From Geosporobacter subterraneus DSM 17957 (GTDB lineage Bacteria > Bacillota > Clostridia > Peptostreptococcales > Thermotaleaceae), in NCBI RefSeq assembly GCF_900142145.1, contig NZ_FQZV01000011.1, positions 26,594-90,593 on the forward strand: DNA of 64,000 nt, written 5' to 3'. Below the pieces are notes generated by a model. It saw only the letters and a program-made list of their open reading frames with translations, was not told the DNA's origin and searched no databases. Position numbers and translations under genes: made by a program. This document shows, in pieces, positions 25,882 through 35,044 of the stretch; positions within the stretch are counted from its first letter, which is position 1; each line of letters starts with the position of its first letter.

Positions 25882-28800
25882 TCAACTCAACACCTTATCC
25901 AATAGTGCCGCATAACTGTCAACCACGTCATATACAACAGAATCCGTACTGATAGCCTTAAAATGCTCGCGAGCGCAGTGGATTTTTGCTTCCTCGACCA
26001 TACGCATCTGCATTGTGGACATAGAGCCTTTTGTCTCGGCAACAAAGTAGATATGCTTCACTTTGCCCTCTTGAAAAGCTATCGCCCAGTCGGGGTTATA
26101 TTTTCCTACAGGTGTGCTAATATAAAAGCCCTTCGGCAGCTTTACATAAACCGCCACTTCATTGCAGATATCAACGTTCTCCGCAAAGGTTCTCTCATTT
26201 GAGGAATCATATAGGATATGGTCATATAGATGCTTCTTCGCGGCCATTGCGTTCACGCCAAGCTGTCCCTTTAATGATGGCTCGGTAAAAATGGTAGTCT
26301 CATAAACCGCATCCAGCTTATTATAAGTGATGTGCTGAATGATGGTCGTTGCTTTTTGCTCGTTAATGATCTGTGCTGCCTTAATAATGAATTCCTCCGG
26401 ATTATTCGCAAACTGGCCAAAGACAGCCTTTTCTATTCCATGCAGGATGCTTACAACAGCTTTTCTGGTAAGCCCTGTTTCGGTGACCACTTTACCGACG
26501 AGGTCATATTTTACCGCACTGCTTGCGGATATTTCAGCTTTGTAAACCTCGTTTTTCTCCTTCACAAAGGCTGACCCCTGTTGCAGTTGTTCCCGGGATT
26601 GAATATCGGTCATCGACCCGGTTTCTACCTTGAAAAATATTTTAGATACACGCAGTTCCCGGTTCAGTGCCGATATTGCTTTCTGAATCAATTCATCCTG
26701 GTCGAATTCCACCACATATACAGACTTGGCGTTTATATTAGCCCATAACTTCTGGAATTCCGGCAAGCCCAGCTTGGATTTGTCAAGCTTCAACTCAACA
26801 TTGTTTTTCCGTGCGTTCTCAGGCTGCATGGACCGGCTGTCGTAAATAGAATCGAGAATCGCTATTACGGACTCTTTGCAATCGGCGGCTTCTTGGGCGA
26901 TTTCAAGACTGCCGTTTTTCTTATCCTCATAATATTTATCTGTAAGGACACCTTTCTTTACATATCCGCTGGTGATAAGTCCCTCGTAAATACTCTGGGC
27001 AAGGTCGATATCAACAACCTGTTCAGCGCCGCTGGCATCTTTTATTACTTTGCTCTTAAAGAGATCTGCCGTTACCATTCGTGGCCTGTCAGCTACAGCC
27101 TCGGCAAGCTCGGTTTGAAGGCCTTTGGCGAAGCTGTCATAGCTTTCGTTGGCGATAACGGTAAGAACATTCACGTTATGGACATCCTCGCCCAGCAGGT
27201 TCGTATCCATACGTTCTCCGTTTTGATTTACAGAGAGACGTAAGCCCCGCCCGACTTCCTGACGCTTGCGGACATCGCTGCCGCTCTGCTTGAGGGTGCA
27301 TATCTGAAACACATTCGGATTGTCCCATCCCTCGCGGAGAGCAGAGTGAGAGAAAATAAACCTCACCGGCTCCCGTCGATCCAGCAATCGCTCTTTATTT
27401 TTCATAATCAGATCATAAGCGTCTGCATCGTCGGAGGTGCGCTCCCGCCTGTCGCCCAGCTTGCTGTCAATCATCCGCTGGCTCTTTTTGTCCATGGAAA
27501 AATATCCTGCATGGGTTTCCTCTGCGGTTATTCCGTCAAGATATTTAAAATACGCATCACCATCATCGATTTCAAGCTGAAGGTTACTGATCACTTGTTT
27601 GTATTCTTCCTCGAACATATCGGCATACAGGCCATTAAAGGCAAGACCTGCAGCATCGTACTGCTTGTACTTTGCAACTTCATCAATGAAGAAAAGCGAC
27701 AATACCTTGATGCCTTTATAGAACAACTGCCGTTCCCGTTCGATGTGAGAGAGGATGGTCTCGCGGATTTGGATGCGCCTGAGCTGCTCCTCGCTGACCG
27801 CCCCGATAACATCACCGGCAAAGAGCTTGATGCCGTTTGTGAACTCGATGGAGCTGTCTCTTCCGTCAATCCGCAGCACGGTGTATCCGTTTTTGTATTC
27901 TTCAAGCTCACCGGAATTGGGAAACAGGTTGTACCCCTCACCTACGGTACGCCGGGTCTTTCGGACACCGCTTGAACCTTTTACATCAAACTCTATGGTT
28001 GCAGTAGGGTTGCCCTTGGAGAGGTTGATGCTTTCCAGATATATATATCCTTCGGTTGCCGTGCTGCCCGTAACAGAAATACCCTTAACGGCAATCTTTT
28101 TGACCAGCTTTTTGTTGTAGGCTTCCATTGCGTCCAGGCGGTAAATCATATTATAAACGCTGTCCTTCTTGTGTGTTGCAGAATAGCGCAGCGTAAACAG
28201 CGGATTGAATTCTTTGAGGCGTTCCTTTGTGGCAGCGCCTTCCACCGACTGAGGTTCGTCGATAATCAGTATAGGATTGGTTTTTGCAAGAATATCAATG
28301 GGCTTGCGGCTTCTGAACTCGTCTAGCTTCATGTAAATGCGGCGGGCATCCTTGCCGCGGGCGTTAAATGCCTGTGAATTGATAATCATCACATTGATGG
28401 CACTGTCTGAAGCAAAGCGGTCTATCTCCGTCAGCTGTGCGGAATTGTATATAAAATACCGGATTTTCTTTCCGTATTCCTCCGCAAAATGTTCCTCTGT
28501 AATCTGAAAAGATTTATATACGCCCTCGCGTATGGCAACGCTTGGAACAACGACAATGAACTTGCTCCAGCCGTATCGCTTGTTCAGCTCGTACATGGTT
28601 TTAATATAGGTATAGGTCTTGCCAACGCCGGTTTCCATTTCCACGGTCAGGTTATATCGGCCCTCCAATTGCTTGGAAGGCTCAATCTGGTTGCTGCGCT
28701 GGATTCTGTTGATGTTTTCGAGGATAACCCCGTCGTTCAATTCCGGCACAAGCCTGGAGTTGCCAAAACCGGTAAAACGTTCCGCTTCATCAAACGCTAT

Positions 28801-28929
28801 TTGCTCGTTTTTTACATAACCCCTGTCCATCATATAGCTGGGCGTGAGGTACGGCTGTCCGGCAAACACATCACATACCGCCTTGGCTGCATCTGCCTGG
28901 AATTTCTGATGCTTGAATTTCAGCTTCAT
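25882..28929 (-). CDS. res: Type III restriction endonuclease, Res subunit
   Basis: 1015 residues, uninterrupted. SF2 helicase core with Walker A ETGVGKTYTYIK (residues 99-110), DEPQ box (224-227) and motif VI RQEVGRGLRLSV; the C-terminus has a PD-(D/E)xK nuclease with NPDWAIAF (D947) and FVAETKG (E965, K967). Res cuts only in complex with the Mod methyltransferase at paired asymmetric sites. Its ATG overlaps the rhuM stop by 4 bp (ATGA), so the two are translationally coupled. The region is richer in G+C than the surrounding backbone, suggesting transfer. Confidence 0.93.
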   Translation of the reverse strand: MKLKFKHQKFQADAAKAVCDVFAGQPYLTPSYMMDRGYVKNEQIAFDEAERFTGFGNSRLVPELNDGVILENINRIQRSNQIEPSKQLEGRYNLTVEMETGVGKTYTYIKTMYELNKRYGWSKFIVVVPSVAIREGVYKSFQITEEHFAEEYGKKIRYFIYNSAQLTEIDRFASDSAINVMIINSQAFNARGKDARRIYMKLDEFRSRKPIDILAKTNPILIIDEPQSVEGAATKERLKEFNPLFTLRYSATHKKDSVYNMIYRLDAMEAYNKKLVKKIAVKGISVTGSTATEGYIYLESINLSKGNPTATIEFDVKGSSGVRKTRRTVGEGYNLFPNSGELEEYKNGYTVLRIDGRDSSIEFTNGIKLFAGDVIGAVSEEQLRRIQIRETILSHIERERQLFYKGIKVLSLFFIDEVAKYKQYDAAGLAFNGLYADMFEEEYKQVISNLQLEIDDGDAYFKYLDGITAEETHAGYFSMDKKSQRMIDSKLGDRRERTSDDADAYDLIMKNKERLLDRREPVRFIFSHSALREGWDNPNVFQICTLKQSGSDVRKRQEVGRGLRLSVNQNGERMDTNLLGEDVHNVNVLTVIANESYDSFAKGLQTELAEAVADRPRMVTADLFKSKVIKDASGAEQVVDIDLAQSIYEGLITSGYVKKGVLTDKYYEDKKNGSLEIAQEAADCKESVIAILDSIYDSRSMQPENARKNNVELKLDKSKLGLPEFQKLWANINAKSVYVVEFDQDELIQKAISALNRELRVSKIFFKVETGSMTDIQSREQLQQGSAFVKEKNEVYKAEISASSAVKYDLVGKVVTETGLTRKAVVSILHGIEKAVFGQFANNPEEFIIKAAQIINEQKATTIIQHITYNKLDAVYETTIFTEPSLKGQLGVNAMAAKKHLYDHILYDSSNERTFAENVDICNEVAVYVKLPKGFYISTPVGKYNPDWAIAFQEGKVKHIYFVAETKGSMSTMQMRMVEEAKIHCAREHFKAISTDSVVYDVVDSYAALLDKVLS

Positions 28930-29945
28930 GTGTCCTTGCCTCCTTCGCCCTTTAAGTATTTTGCCATCTCTCTATCAAATTGCGAAATATAGTCCCTGTC
29001 CTGTCGAACGCGGAACTGCTCGTAGATATCTTCCGCTTTTTTTACAGCATCCTCATGGGAAATCGTACCTTTGCCTTCAAGGACTTTCCGGCGGTTGTTC
29101 TTAAGAAAGTTATCCGTCTCACGCAGCCAGTCCGCCATGCTCATCGGCACTTCATCCTCTGCCATTAACTCGGCATAGTCGATAAACATGGTTACAATAC
29201 GGTTCAGTCTTGAAAGCTCCTTTTCGTTGAGGTAGTTCTTTGCAATAACCACATCCCGTTTGAGAATTTTGCCGTCCGGAGCCGCTTTCCATGTGGTCAG
29301 CCCCATTGTCGGATGTTCGAGGCTGACCCGCTCGGCAATCAGCTCGGCAGCGGTCTTTCCGGTTATGGCATAATGGAGCTTGTTCTGCACAAAGGAATAA
29401 AACTCTCTTGTCAGGCTGCTGTTTTTGTCATAGTCATAGCTGCACTGCTCGAAGACATCGGCAATCTTCTGGTAGGCTCTCCTTTCGCTAGCGCGTATCT
29501 CGCGGATGCGCTCCAGCAGCTCGTCAAAGTAATCCTTCCCAAAAGGCTTGCCGTTTTTCAGCAATTCGTCATTCAGAACAAAGCCTTTTTGAATATATTC
29601 GTGCAGCGTTTTGGTTGCCCATTGGCGAAAGCGCGTCGCTTTTTTTGAGTTGACGCGGTAACCTACGGCGATAATCGCATCGAGACTATAGAAATCTACA
29701 AGCCGGGAAACCTCGCGGCCGCCTTCGATTTGAACTATTTCCTTTTTGGAAACAGTTGCTTCGCGGGTCAATTCTTCCTCGTCGTAGATGTTCTTCAAGT
29801 GTTTTGCTATCGCCGGCACTTGTACGTCAAATAGCTCCGCAATGGCTTTTTGCGTCATCCAAAAATTTTCGCCTTCAAAGCGCACCGAAACGGTCACATT
29901 GCCGCTGTCCGTCGTATACAAAATGATTTTATCTTCCCGCTTCAT
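28926..29945 (-). CDS. rhuM: RhuM-family protein
   Basis: 339 residues. N-terminal winged-helix-like region (VRFEGENFWMTQKAIAELFDVQVPAIAKHLKNIYDEEEL, followed by VSRLVDFYSLDAIIAVGYRVNS), then a helical C-terminal domain. This is the RhuM family first described in a Salmonella pathogenicity island and widely seen in restriction and toxin-antitoxin neighbourhoods; its biochemical function is not established. It starts two bases after the mod stop and overlaps res by 4 bp, so it is an integral gene of this operon rather than a bystander. Confidence 0.88.
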   Translation of the reverse strand: MKREDKIILYTTDSGNVTVSVRFEGENFWMTQKAIAELFDVQVPAIAKHLKNIYDEEELTREATVSKKEIVQIEGGREVSRLVDFYSLDAIIAVGYRVNSKKATRFRQWATKTLHEYIQKGFVLNDELLKNGKPFGKDYFDELLERIREIRASERRAYQKIADVFEQCSYDYDKNSSLTREFYSFVQNKLHYAITGKTAAELIAERVSLEHPTMGLTTWKAAPDGKILKRDVVIAKNYLNEKELSRLNRIVTMFIDYAELMAEDEVPMSMADWLRETDNFLKNNRRKVLEGKGTISHEDAVKKAEDIYEQFRVRQDRDYISQFDREMAKYLKGEGGKDT

Positions 29946-29946
29946 A

Positions 29947-31833
29947 TCAGATCACCCTCACGCTTGTGTTCGGAGCCAATAATTTAAAAATCTCCTCCAC
30001 ATTGATTTTTTCGGGCGAGCAGGCAAAACTGCTGTCGCGGAAAACGGCGCGCAGCGGCTGACGCCTGGCAATTTCCTTGACCACCTCATCGCTGATGTGC
30101 TTGTCAAAGCAGGCGATGAGGTCGCCGTCATTGTAGGTATGAACGGTGAAGCCGCCTATTTTCTCCTGCGTGTGAGGCATGGAGAGGGGCAATCCCCAAT
30201 CCAAAAGGCAGGCATAGAGCAGGTCCATATCGGTGCGGTCGTCCTTGATGTTGTCTTCCATCATTGAAAGCAAGTCCTGGGTGTATTCGCTTGCCGCATA
30301 GTACACATCTTTCATATTCGTATCGTCCAATTTGAGCACGCGGAAGCCGATGTCGAGGTTTTGAGCTGTCAGCCCTGCCGCTTCTTTTATTTTCTCTCCG
30401 GCACGGCGGATACGCTCCTTGCCGATTTCGCAGATGTTTTTATAGCCAGCCTTGGCAGCCTCGCTGCCTTCGGGGCAAGGTTCAGGCAGCTGCACCATGA
30501 TGAACTTGCGCTTGCCGCCGTCCTCAGCGTTAAGCTGCATGACTGCATGGGCAGTGGTTGCCGAGCCGGAGAAAAAGTCGAGGATGATGTCACCACTTTC
30601 GACAAACCCTAAAGTGATAAGTTTCTTTAATAGCGTAGTTGGTTTTGGAGTATCAAAAGGAGAATTTTCAAACAAAAACTGCAGTTCTTTTGTTGCAGCT
30701 GTTGCAGTTCCTACCTTATCTCCAGAAAACCAACTATTATCAATTGAGCCAAAGTCCTTTTTTTCTTCATAGAAGGATTTCATTTGCGGACGACCTGTGC
30801 CGTTTTTGCCGAAAATAATCCGCCCATTAGCTAAGGCACTGGAGAATTTCTCTGGAGAAATTCTCCAGTGCCTCCCGCTTGGCGGGAGGTGCTGCTCTCC
30901 CGTGTTGGGGTTAGTTATAGGGTATGTAAGGTTTGGACGGACATTTGGTGCATCAAAAGGATCAGCCTTCCAAAGACCGCGCGGGTCATTGTCCGGATTA
31001 TCGAATTTATCTTTATCTAGTGGTAATGGTCTGAAAACAAACGAATCCTTGTTATACCAAGTGTTCACATTGCTTTCTTTTAAGCGCCTGTTTTCAAATC
31101 TACGTTTTTTTGCGTAGACAATTAAGTATTCGTGATTGATACTTAAATCAGTGTCATTCTGCATTGATAAGCGCGATTGCCAAGGAATACAGGCGGCAAA
31201 ATTGGATTCGCCAAAAACCTCATCACATATTTTCTTTAACTGTCCTTGTTCACCATCATCAATGCTGATAAATATTACCCCATCATCCCGTAGTAGATTT
31301 CTCGCTAAAACAAGCCTCGGGTACATCATGCTGCACCAATCAGAATGAAACCGCCCATTGCTTTCCGTATTACGAAATAGGCGGTCACCGTCCTCGTCAT
31401 ATACGCCCGCTTCCCCGGCATACTCGTCTCTGTTCCGCGTGAAATTATCGCGGTAAATAAAATCATTGCCTGTGTTATAAGGCGGATCTATATAAATCAT
31501 CTTCACTTTGCCGAGATAGCTCTCCTGCAACAGTTTCAGCACGTCAAGATTATCACCCTCTATGTAAAGGTTTTCGGTGGTATCCCAGTTTTTGCTTTCC
31601 TCCGGGCATGGGCGCAAGGTTTTTCGGATAGGGCGTCCCGCCTCGGCAATGGCGGCTCTTTTACCTACCCAGGTAAACTCGTAGGCTTCATCACCGTACA
31701 CCTCGTCTCCCAGCAGGGAGCGCAGCAGGTCGAAATTTACTTTTCCTTCAGTAACGACACCGGGGAAAAGCTCCGCTATTTTTTCTATATTCGCGGCGGT
31801 CAGGTTCGCCGATTCAAAACGCATTTTGTCCAT
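29947..31833 (-). CDS. mod: Type III DNA methyltransferase, Mod subunit
   Basis: ATG 31833 follows GAGGAG; an in-frame ATG 11 codons upstream overlaps the preceding remnant and is less likely. About 628 residues, beta-class N6-adenine methyltransferase: catalytic motif IV DPPYNTGNDF near residue 115 comes before the SAM motif I DFFSGSATTAHA (near 430); the variable central part is the target-recognition region. It modifies the site that Res cuts and is part of the Res complex. The frame is open to the end. A 16-bp perfect-stem hairpin lies inside it. Confidence 0.93.
   Translation of the reverse strand: MDKMRFESANLTAANIEKIAELFPGVVTEGKVNFDLLRSLLGDEVYGDEAYEFTWVGKRAAIAEAGRPIRKTLRPCPEESKNWDTTENLYIEGDNLDVLKLLQESYLGKVKMIYIDPPYNTGNDFIYRDNFTRNRDEYAGEAGVYDEDGDRLFRNTESNGRFHSDWCSMMYPRLVLARNLLRDDGVIFISIDDGEQGQLKKICDEVFGESNFAACIPWQSRLSMQNDTDLSINHEYLIVYAKKRRFENRRLKESNVNTWYNKDSFVFRPLPLDKDKFDNPDNDPRGLWKADPFDAPNVRPNLTYPITNPNTGEQHLPPSGRHWRISPEKFSSALANGRIIFGKNGTGRPQMKSFYEEKKDFGSIDNSWFSGDKVGTATAATKELQFLFENSPFDTPKPTTLLKKLITLGFVESGDIILDFFSGSATTAHAVMQLNAEDGGKRKFIMVQLPEPCPEGSEAAKAGYKNICEIGKERIRRAGEKIKEAAGLTAQNLDIGFRVLKLDDTNMKDVYYAASEYTQDLLSMMEDNIKDDRTDMDLLYACLLDWGLPLSMPHTQEKIGGFTVHTYNDGDLIACFDKHISDEVVKEIARRQPLRAVFRDSSFACSPEKINVEEIFKLLAPNTSVRVI
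30836..30889 (-). other. Two abutting strong hairpins inside the mod coding sequence
   Basis: Positions 30836-30871 form a stem of 16 perfect base pairs with a 4-nt loop (GCACTGGAGAATTTCT arm); 30871-30889 form an 8-bp stem CCTCCCGC/GCGGGAGG with loop TTG. Both are in frame and translate as part of a normal-looking methyltransferase (HLPPSGRHWRISPEKFSSALANGR), so this is not an insertion that breaks the gene. Possible mRNA structure; function unknown. Confidence 0.6.
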
Positions 31834-31862
31834 TTTGTTAAACTCCTCTCCCTTTAATATTT

Positions 31863-32426
31863 TCATTCAACTTCGTATCCTTGTGAGGAACTCAATCCCT
31901 CCAATTCCTTCCTCAGCCGCTTCAACTCTCCGTTGAGCGCAACCTGTATATTGAACTGCTTTTCGCGGCGCACCTTGTTCTCCAGCACGGCGATTTCCTT
32001 TTGCAGCTTCTGCCGCCGTTCATCGCGGGCGACCGCATCTTTCAAATCGCCTCCGGTGGAGGTCATGACGGATATCTTCATTCGGGTTTCTACACGGCTT
32101 TTCAGGTTTATGTAATCGTCAAGCGTCAAATCCAGCCAGAAGTTCACCAGCTGTATCGGCGCATTCCGGCTGCCGATACGGTCAATACGTCTGAACCGCT
32201 GGATGATGCGGACAGGGTTCCAGTGGATATCGTAATTAACCAAATAGTCGCAATCCTGAAGATTCTGGCCTTCGGAAATGCAATCAGTGGCGATGAAAGT
32301 CCAGCATCTTTAAAAGCGCAGCTGTTGTTCTTTTTTCCGGTCCTAAATCGCTCCAGATATTAAATGCCCTTTGTGCGTTGCGGAAAATCTCATCAATTGG
32401 TTTCGATGTGTTCAATTTTTCATTTA
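31863..32426 (-). pseudogene. Helicase C-terminal remnant joined to a DUF4391 tail
   Basis: Directly continuing the broken helicase, one frame reads INEKLNTSKPIDEIFRNAQRAFNIW...LLKMLDF, then breaks; another frame reads FIATDCISEGQNLQDCDYLVNYDIHWNPVRIIQRFRRIDRIGS, which is helicase motifs V-VI, and goes on to FWLDLTLDDYINLKSRVETRM. After STGGD it changes into a basic coiled-coil tail (RDERRQKLQKEIAVLENKVRREKQFNIQ) of the kind that ends DUF4391 proteins, which usually sit between this helicase and mod. So at least two deletions have fused pieces of two genes. An open frame of 126 residues (31863-32243) survives and overlaps the start region of mod. Confidence 0.65.
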
Positions 32427-33704
32427 TCAGGCTGGTTTTCCCTCATAAGCAAGTGCAAGCTGATTGCGCAAGTCGACAAAACGGTTGTTTACCGGTGTTG
32501 CTGACAGCATAAGCCCCTTTGATTCCACACCCGGGCGAATAACCTTGTTCAAGAGTCGGAGATAACGGTTTTCACGTGCATCATCTCCGTAAACTTCGCC
32601 GCCATTGCGGAAATTGTGGGATTCGTCGATGACTATAAGCCCGTAATTCTCCCAATATATTTTTTCCAGGTCATTGCCGTTTGACATGCCGTGTTCGCGT
32701 GAAAGGTCGGTGTGGTAAAGAACAGTGTATCCAAGCCGGTCGGAAATGAGCGGATTATTTCTATAGTGACTCCTGAAAGTATTCCAATTGTCTGCCAGTT
32801 TCTTCGGGCATAGCACAAGCACAGATTTGTTCTTTTTCTCATAGTATTTGATCACAGCAAGGGCGGTAAACGTCTTGCCAAGTCCAACACTATCGGCCAA
32901 AATACACCCATTATATTTTTCAAGCTTATTTATGATTGCAAGCGCCGCATCTTTTTGGAAATCATATAACATACTCCAGATTTTACTTTCTTTAAACCCG
33001 GTTGCTTCATTGGGAAGCACATCCTCGGAGATGTCTTCGAGGAATTCATTGAATATGTTGTAAAGAGCCACGAAATAAAGAAACTCCGCCGAGTTTTCGT
33101 TGTAAGCGGCGGTGATGCTCTCGATGACCTCTTCAGTTACGTCCTGTAATTTCGTCCTGTCATTCCAGACACTTTCAAACAGCCGGATGAATTCCTGACT
33201 GTGCGGTGCAGGGAACTTGGTAACCATGTTGTAGCTGTTATTCCCACGTTCGCATCCAATGTCCACGGTGGTGAAGCCGCTGAGCGGCATATATGTAATC
33301 TGTTCATTGCCGGTATCTATGTTGAGGAAACCGCCCATGTTCTCCGACGTAGTATTTGACTTGAACTTAACCTTTTTTCTGATCCAATCGACACATTCAC
33401 GGGCGATTGCTTTCTGCGTCAATTCGTTGCGCAGCTTCACTTCAAATTCCGTTCCGTAAAGGCTGCGCTCGCGGCTTAAGCGGGGGATATAAAATTCGCG
33501 TTTTTCTTTAGGTGCTTTTTCAGTGACAAAGGCAGGCGATGTGAATATGAAACGAAGCTCGTCAATATTGTCAAATTGTTTTTTCAAAACCTGGTATGCG
33601 TATATGGAAAAACAAGCGGCAGCAATCGAAAGGCGGCTGCCCTTTTCGATTGTAACCGCTAAATCATTCTTCACAGTATTTGTTATATTATCGAAAATTT
33701 CCAT
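32427..33704 (-). pseudogene. N-terminal part of an R-M-associated PLD/SNF2-type helicase
   Basis: 425 codons from ATG 33704 (AAGGAG upstream). The first ~240 residues resemble the phospholipase-D-like N-terminal module of helicases found beside type III R-M genes; from about residue 250 it is an SNF2/SF2 helicase with Walker A ILADSVGLGKTFTALAVIKYY, a DESH box (LIVIDESHNFRN) and motif III MLSATPVNN. It stops at EGKPA through a one-base frameshift near 32436, and the following frame shows a large internal deletion (motif IV region lost). Function as a helicase is therefore very unlikely. Role in the family: unresolved, thought to be defence-linked. Confidence 0.75.
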
Positions 33705-33734
33705 AGCAAGCTCCTTTATTGGCTATATGTTTAT

Positions 33735-33956
33735 TTATTTTGTGTTGTCCTGCAGGTCTGGAACTAATTCCATAATGTCTCCGAAATCAACGCCGAGAGT
33801 GGCGCATACTTTAATCAAGACTTCCATGCTGACATTCTCATGATTTGAGAGCTTGGCAATGGTGGTTGAACTTAATCCCGATGCCAATTGCAGATCCTTC
33901 TTTTTCATATCTCTATCAATAAGGAGCTTCCATAATTTTTTATAACTTACGCGCAT
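33735..33956 (-). CDS. Small XRE-family transcriptional regulator
   Basis: Start ATG 33956 gives a 73-residue protein that is just one helix-turn-helix domain: MRVSYKKLWKLLIDRDMKKKDLQLASGLSSTTIAKLSNHENVSMEVLIKVCATLGVDFGDIME. Longer in-frame starts exist upstream but relatives begin at this Met. It is 30 bp upstream of the helicase gene in the same direction and probably the first gene of the original defence operon, hence its likely regulator (inference). Confidence 0.85.
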   Translation of the reverse strand: MRVSYKKLWKLLIDRDMKKKDLQLASGLSSTTIAKLSNHENVSMEVLIKVCATLGVDFGDIMELVPDLQDNTK

Positions 33957-34097
33957 ATTCGCCACCCATTTCCTAAGTTTTAACTTAATCATACCAAAAT
34001 TTGCATGTATTTTACAATATATTTTGCGCATTTGTAAAGATTCTGTTTATATTTATTCTACATTTAAGCAGTTTTAAAGAAATATATGTAGCTATCT

Positions 34098-34177
34098 GGT
34101 GAATTGAAAGACGAGAGGGTGAATTGAAAGACGAGACGCTACTTTGTAAAGCGAAATGCAAGTTTGTAAATTGATAA
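34098..34177. repeat. Array of four 20-bp direct repeats
   Basis: Four consecutive 20-bp units: GGTGAATTGAAAGACGAGAG, GGTGAATTGAAAGACGAGAC, GCTACTTTGTAAAGCGAAAT and GCAAGTTTGTAAATTGATAA. The first two differ only at the last base; all four share G at position 1, TTG at 7-9, AA at 11-12, GA at 16-17 and A at 19. It is a phased array without coding potential, between the XRE gene and the IS3 remnant. Such arrays are typical of transposase-binding ends or protein-binding iterons. Confidence 0.6.
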
Positions 34178-34310
34178 CTGGATATTTTGGAGTGATTTAA
34201 CTAAACTGGACACGCAGAACGGTACTTTTATCCTCTTTTCTTAGAAATACTCATTATTTCATAAAAAGGGGATTCTTTGTATTTTCACTTTTGCTTTGCC
34301 GGGGTAATAG

Positions 34311-34569
34311 TCATAATATTCCGAATGCATCGTCATAACAATCACCTTTGGCGCTCATGCTTTGCCGTATACCATGGGCAACAAGCTTATCCTGATAGGC
34401 ATAGGCAGCATATTGGGATCCCCTGTGGGAATGAAAAATAAGTCCTTTAGCGGGCTTTTCCTTTATAATCGCCTGTTCAATAGCATTAATGGTTAGCTGT
34501 TTACTTTGAGGACCAGGCACATCTTCTTGACGCGAAATTCGGAGCTGTTTTCCTCAATAAACTGATATT
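34311..34569 (-). pseudogene. IS3 orfB (DDE transposase) remnant
   Basis: The orfB N-terminus [21 protein letters not shown] is joined by a deletion and frameshift to the C-terminal part of the catalytic domain, [21 protein letters not shown] ... [12 protein letters not shown]. The middle of the DDE domain is missing, and the usual HSDRG motif reads HSHRG, so the catalytic Asp is also lost. Confidence 0.75.
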
Positions 34570-34862
34570 TTACTTCGCGCCTCTGCTGAAGATAGCCATA
34601 GCCTTTTTTAGGATGGCATTTTCCTCCTCAAGATCCTTGATCTTTCTTTCTAAAGCCTTTCGTTCAGCATCATCACTCTTGAGATTTCCTTTGCCGGGAA
34701 AGGCCTGGTCGCCGTGAGGGTTGTATTGTTGTACCCAACGCCGGATAGTTGTAGCACTGACGTCAATATCTTCTGCTACTTTAACAGGTTTCTTACCAAT
34801 GTCTGTAATAAGCTTAACGATTTCTTTCTTGTAATCAGCGCTAAATTTGTTTTTTCAGTCAT
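34570..34862 (-). pseudogene. IS3 orfA (helix-turn-helix) remnant
   Basis: The frame FSADYKKEIVKLITDIGKKPVKVAEDIDVSATTIRRWVQQY ... ALERKIKDLEEENAILKKAMAIFSRGAK is a normal orfA (HTH plus leucine-zipper helix), but the ATG at 34862 is in another frame; a one-base indel in the A-rich fifth codon separates them. Confidence 0.75.
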
Positions 34863-34954
34863 TTGCTTAACACGCCCTTTCTTTAGGTTCTATTATAACA
34901 ACCTGTCTGCGTGTCCAGCAAACCGAGTATAGTCCAATAGCCGAACAGCGGCAA

Positions 34955-34983
34955 AGGCAGACAGCCTAATTTGCTGTCTGCCT
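34955..34983 (-). terminator. Hairpin downstream of the 35-kb gene
   Basis: AGGCAGACAGC/GCTGTCTGCCT, 11 perfect pairs with a 7-nt loop, about 60 bp after the stop at 35045; only a short T-run follows on the minus strand. Confidence 0.55.
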
Positions 34984-35044
34984 CACCCAATATCCATGGT
35001 TCATAATATGTCCCTATGGAAATGCGCCCAAACCCTCAAGCTTT

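Larger units (their letters stand above)
34207..34917 (-). mobile_element. IS3-family insertion sequence remnant, internally deleted
   Basis: Terminal inverted repeats TGGACACGCAGAACGGT (34207-34223) and its partner at 34901-34917 (TGGACACGCAGACAGGT on the minus strand) bound 711 bp that carry pieces of orfA and orfB on the minus strand. A full element would be about twice as long. No clear target duplication is seen at the ends. Transposition would require help from another copy. Confidence 0.78.

Noticed and set aside
27346..27975. 209-codon plus-strand open frame
   Set aside because: Antisense shadow inside the intact res gene, no recognisable domain.
34098..34177. CRISPR array
   Set aside because: Units are contiguous 20-bp repeats with no spacers, and no cas genes are present. 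No CRISPR array was seen anywhere in the window.
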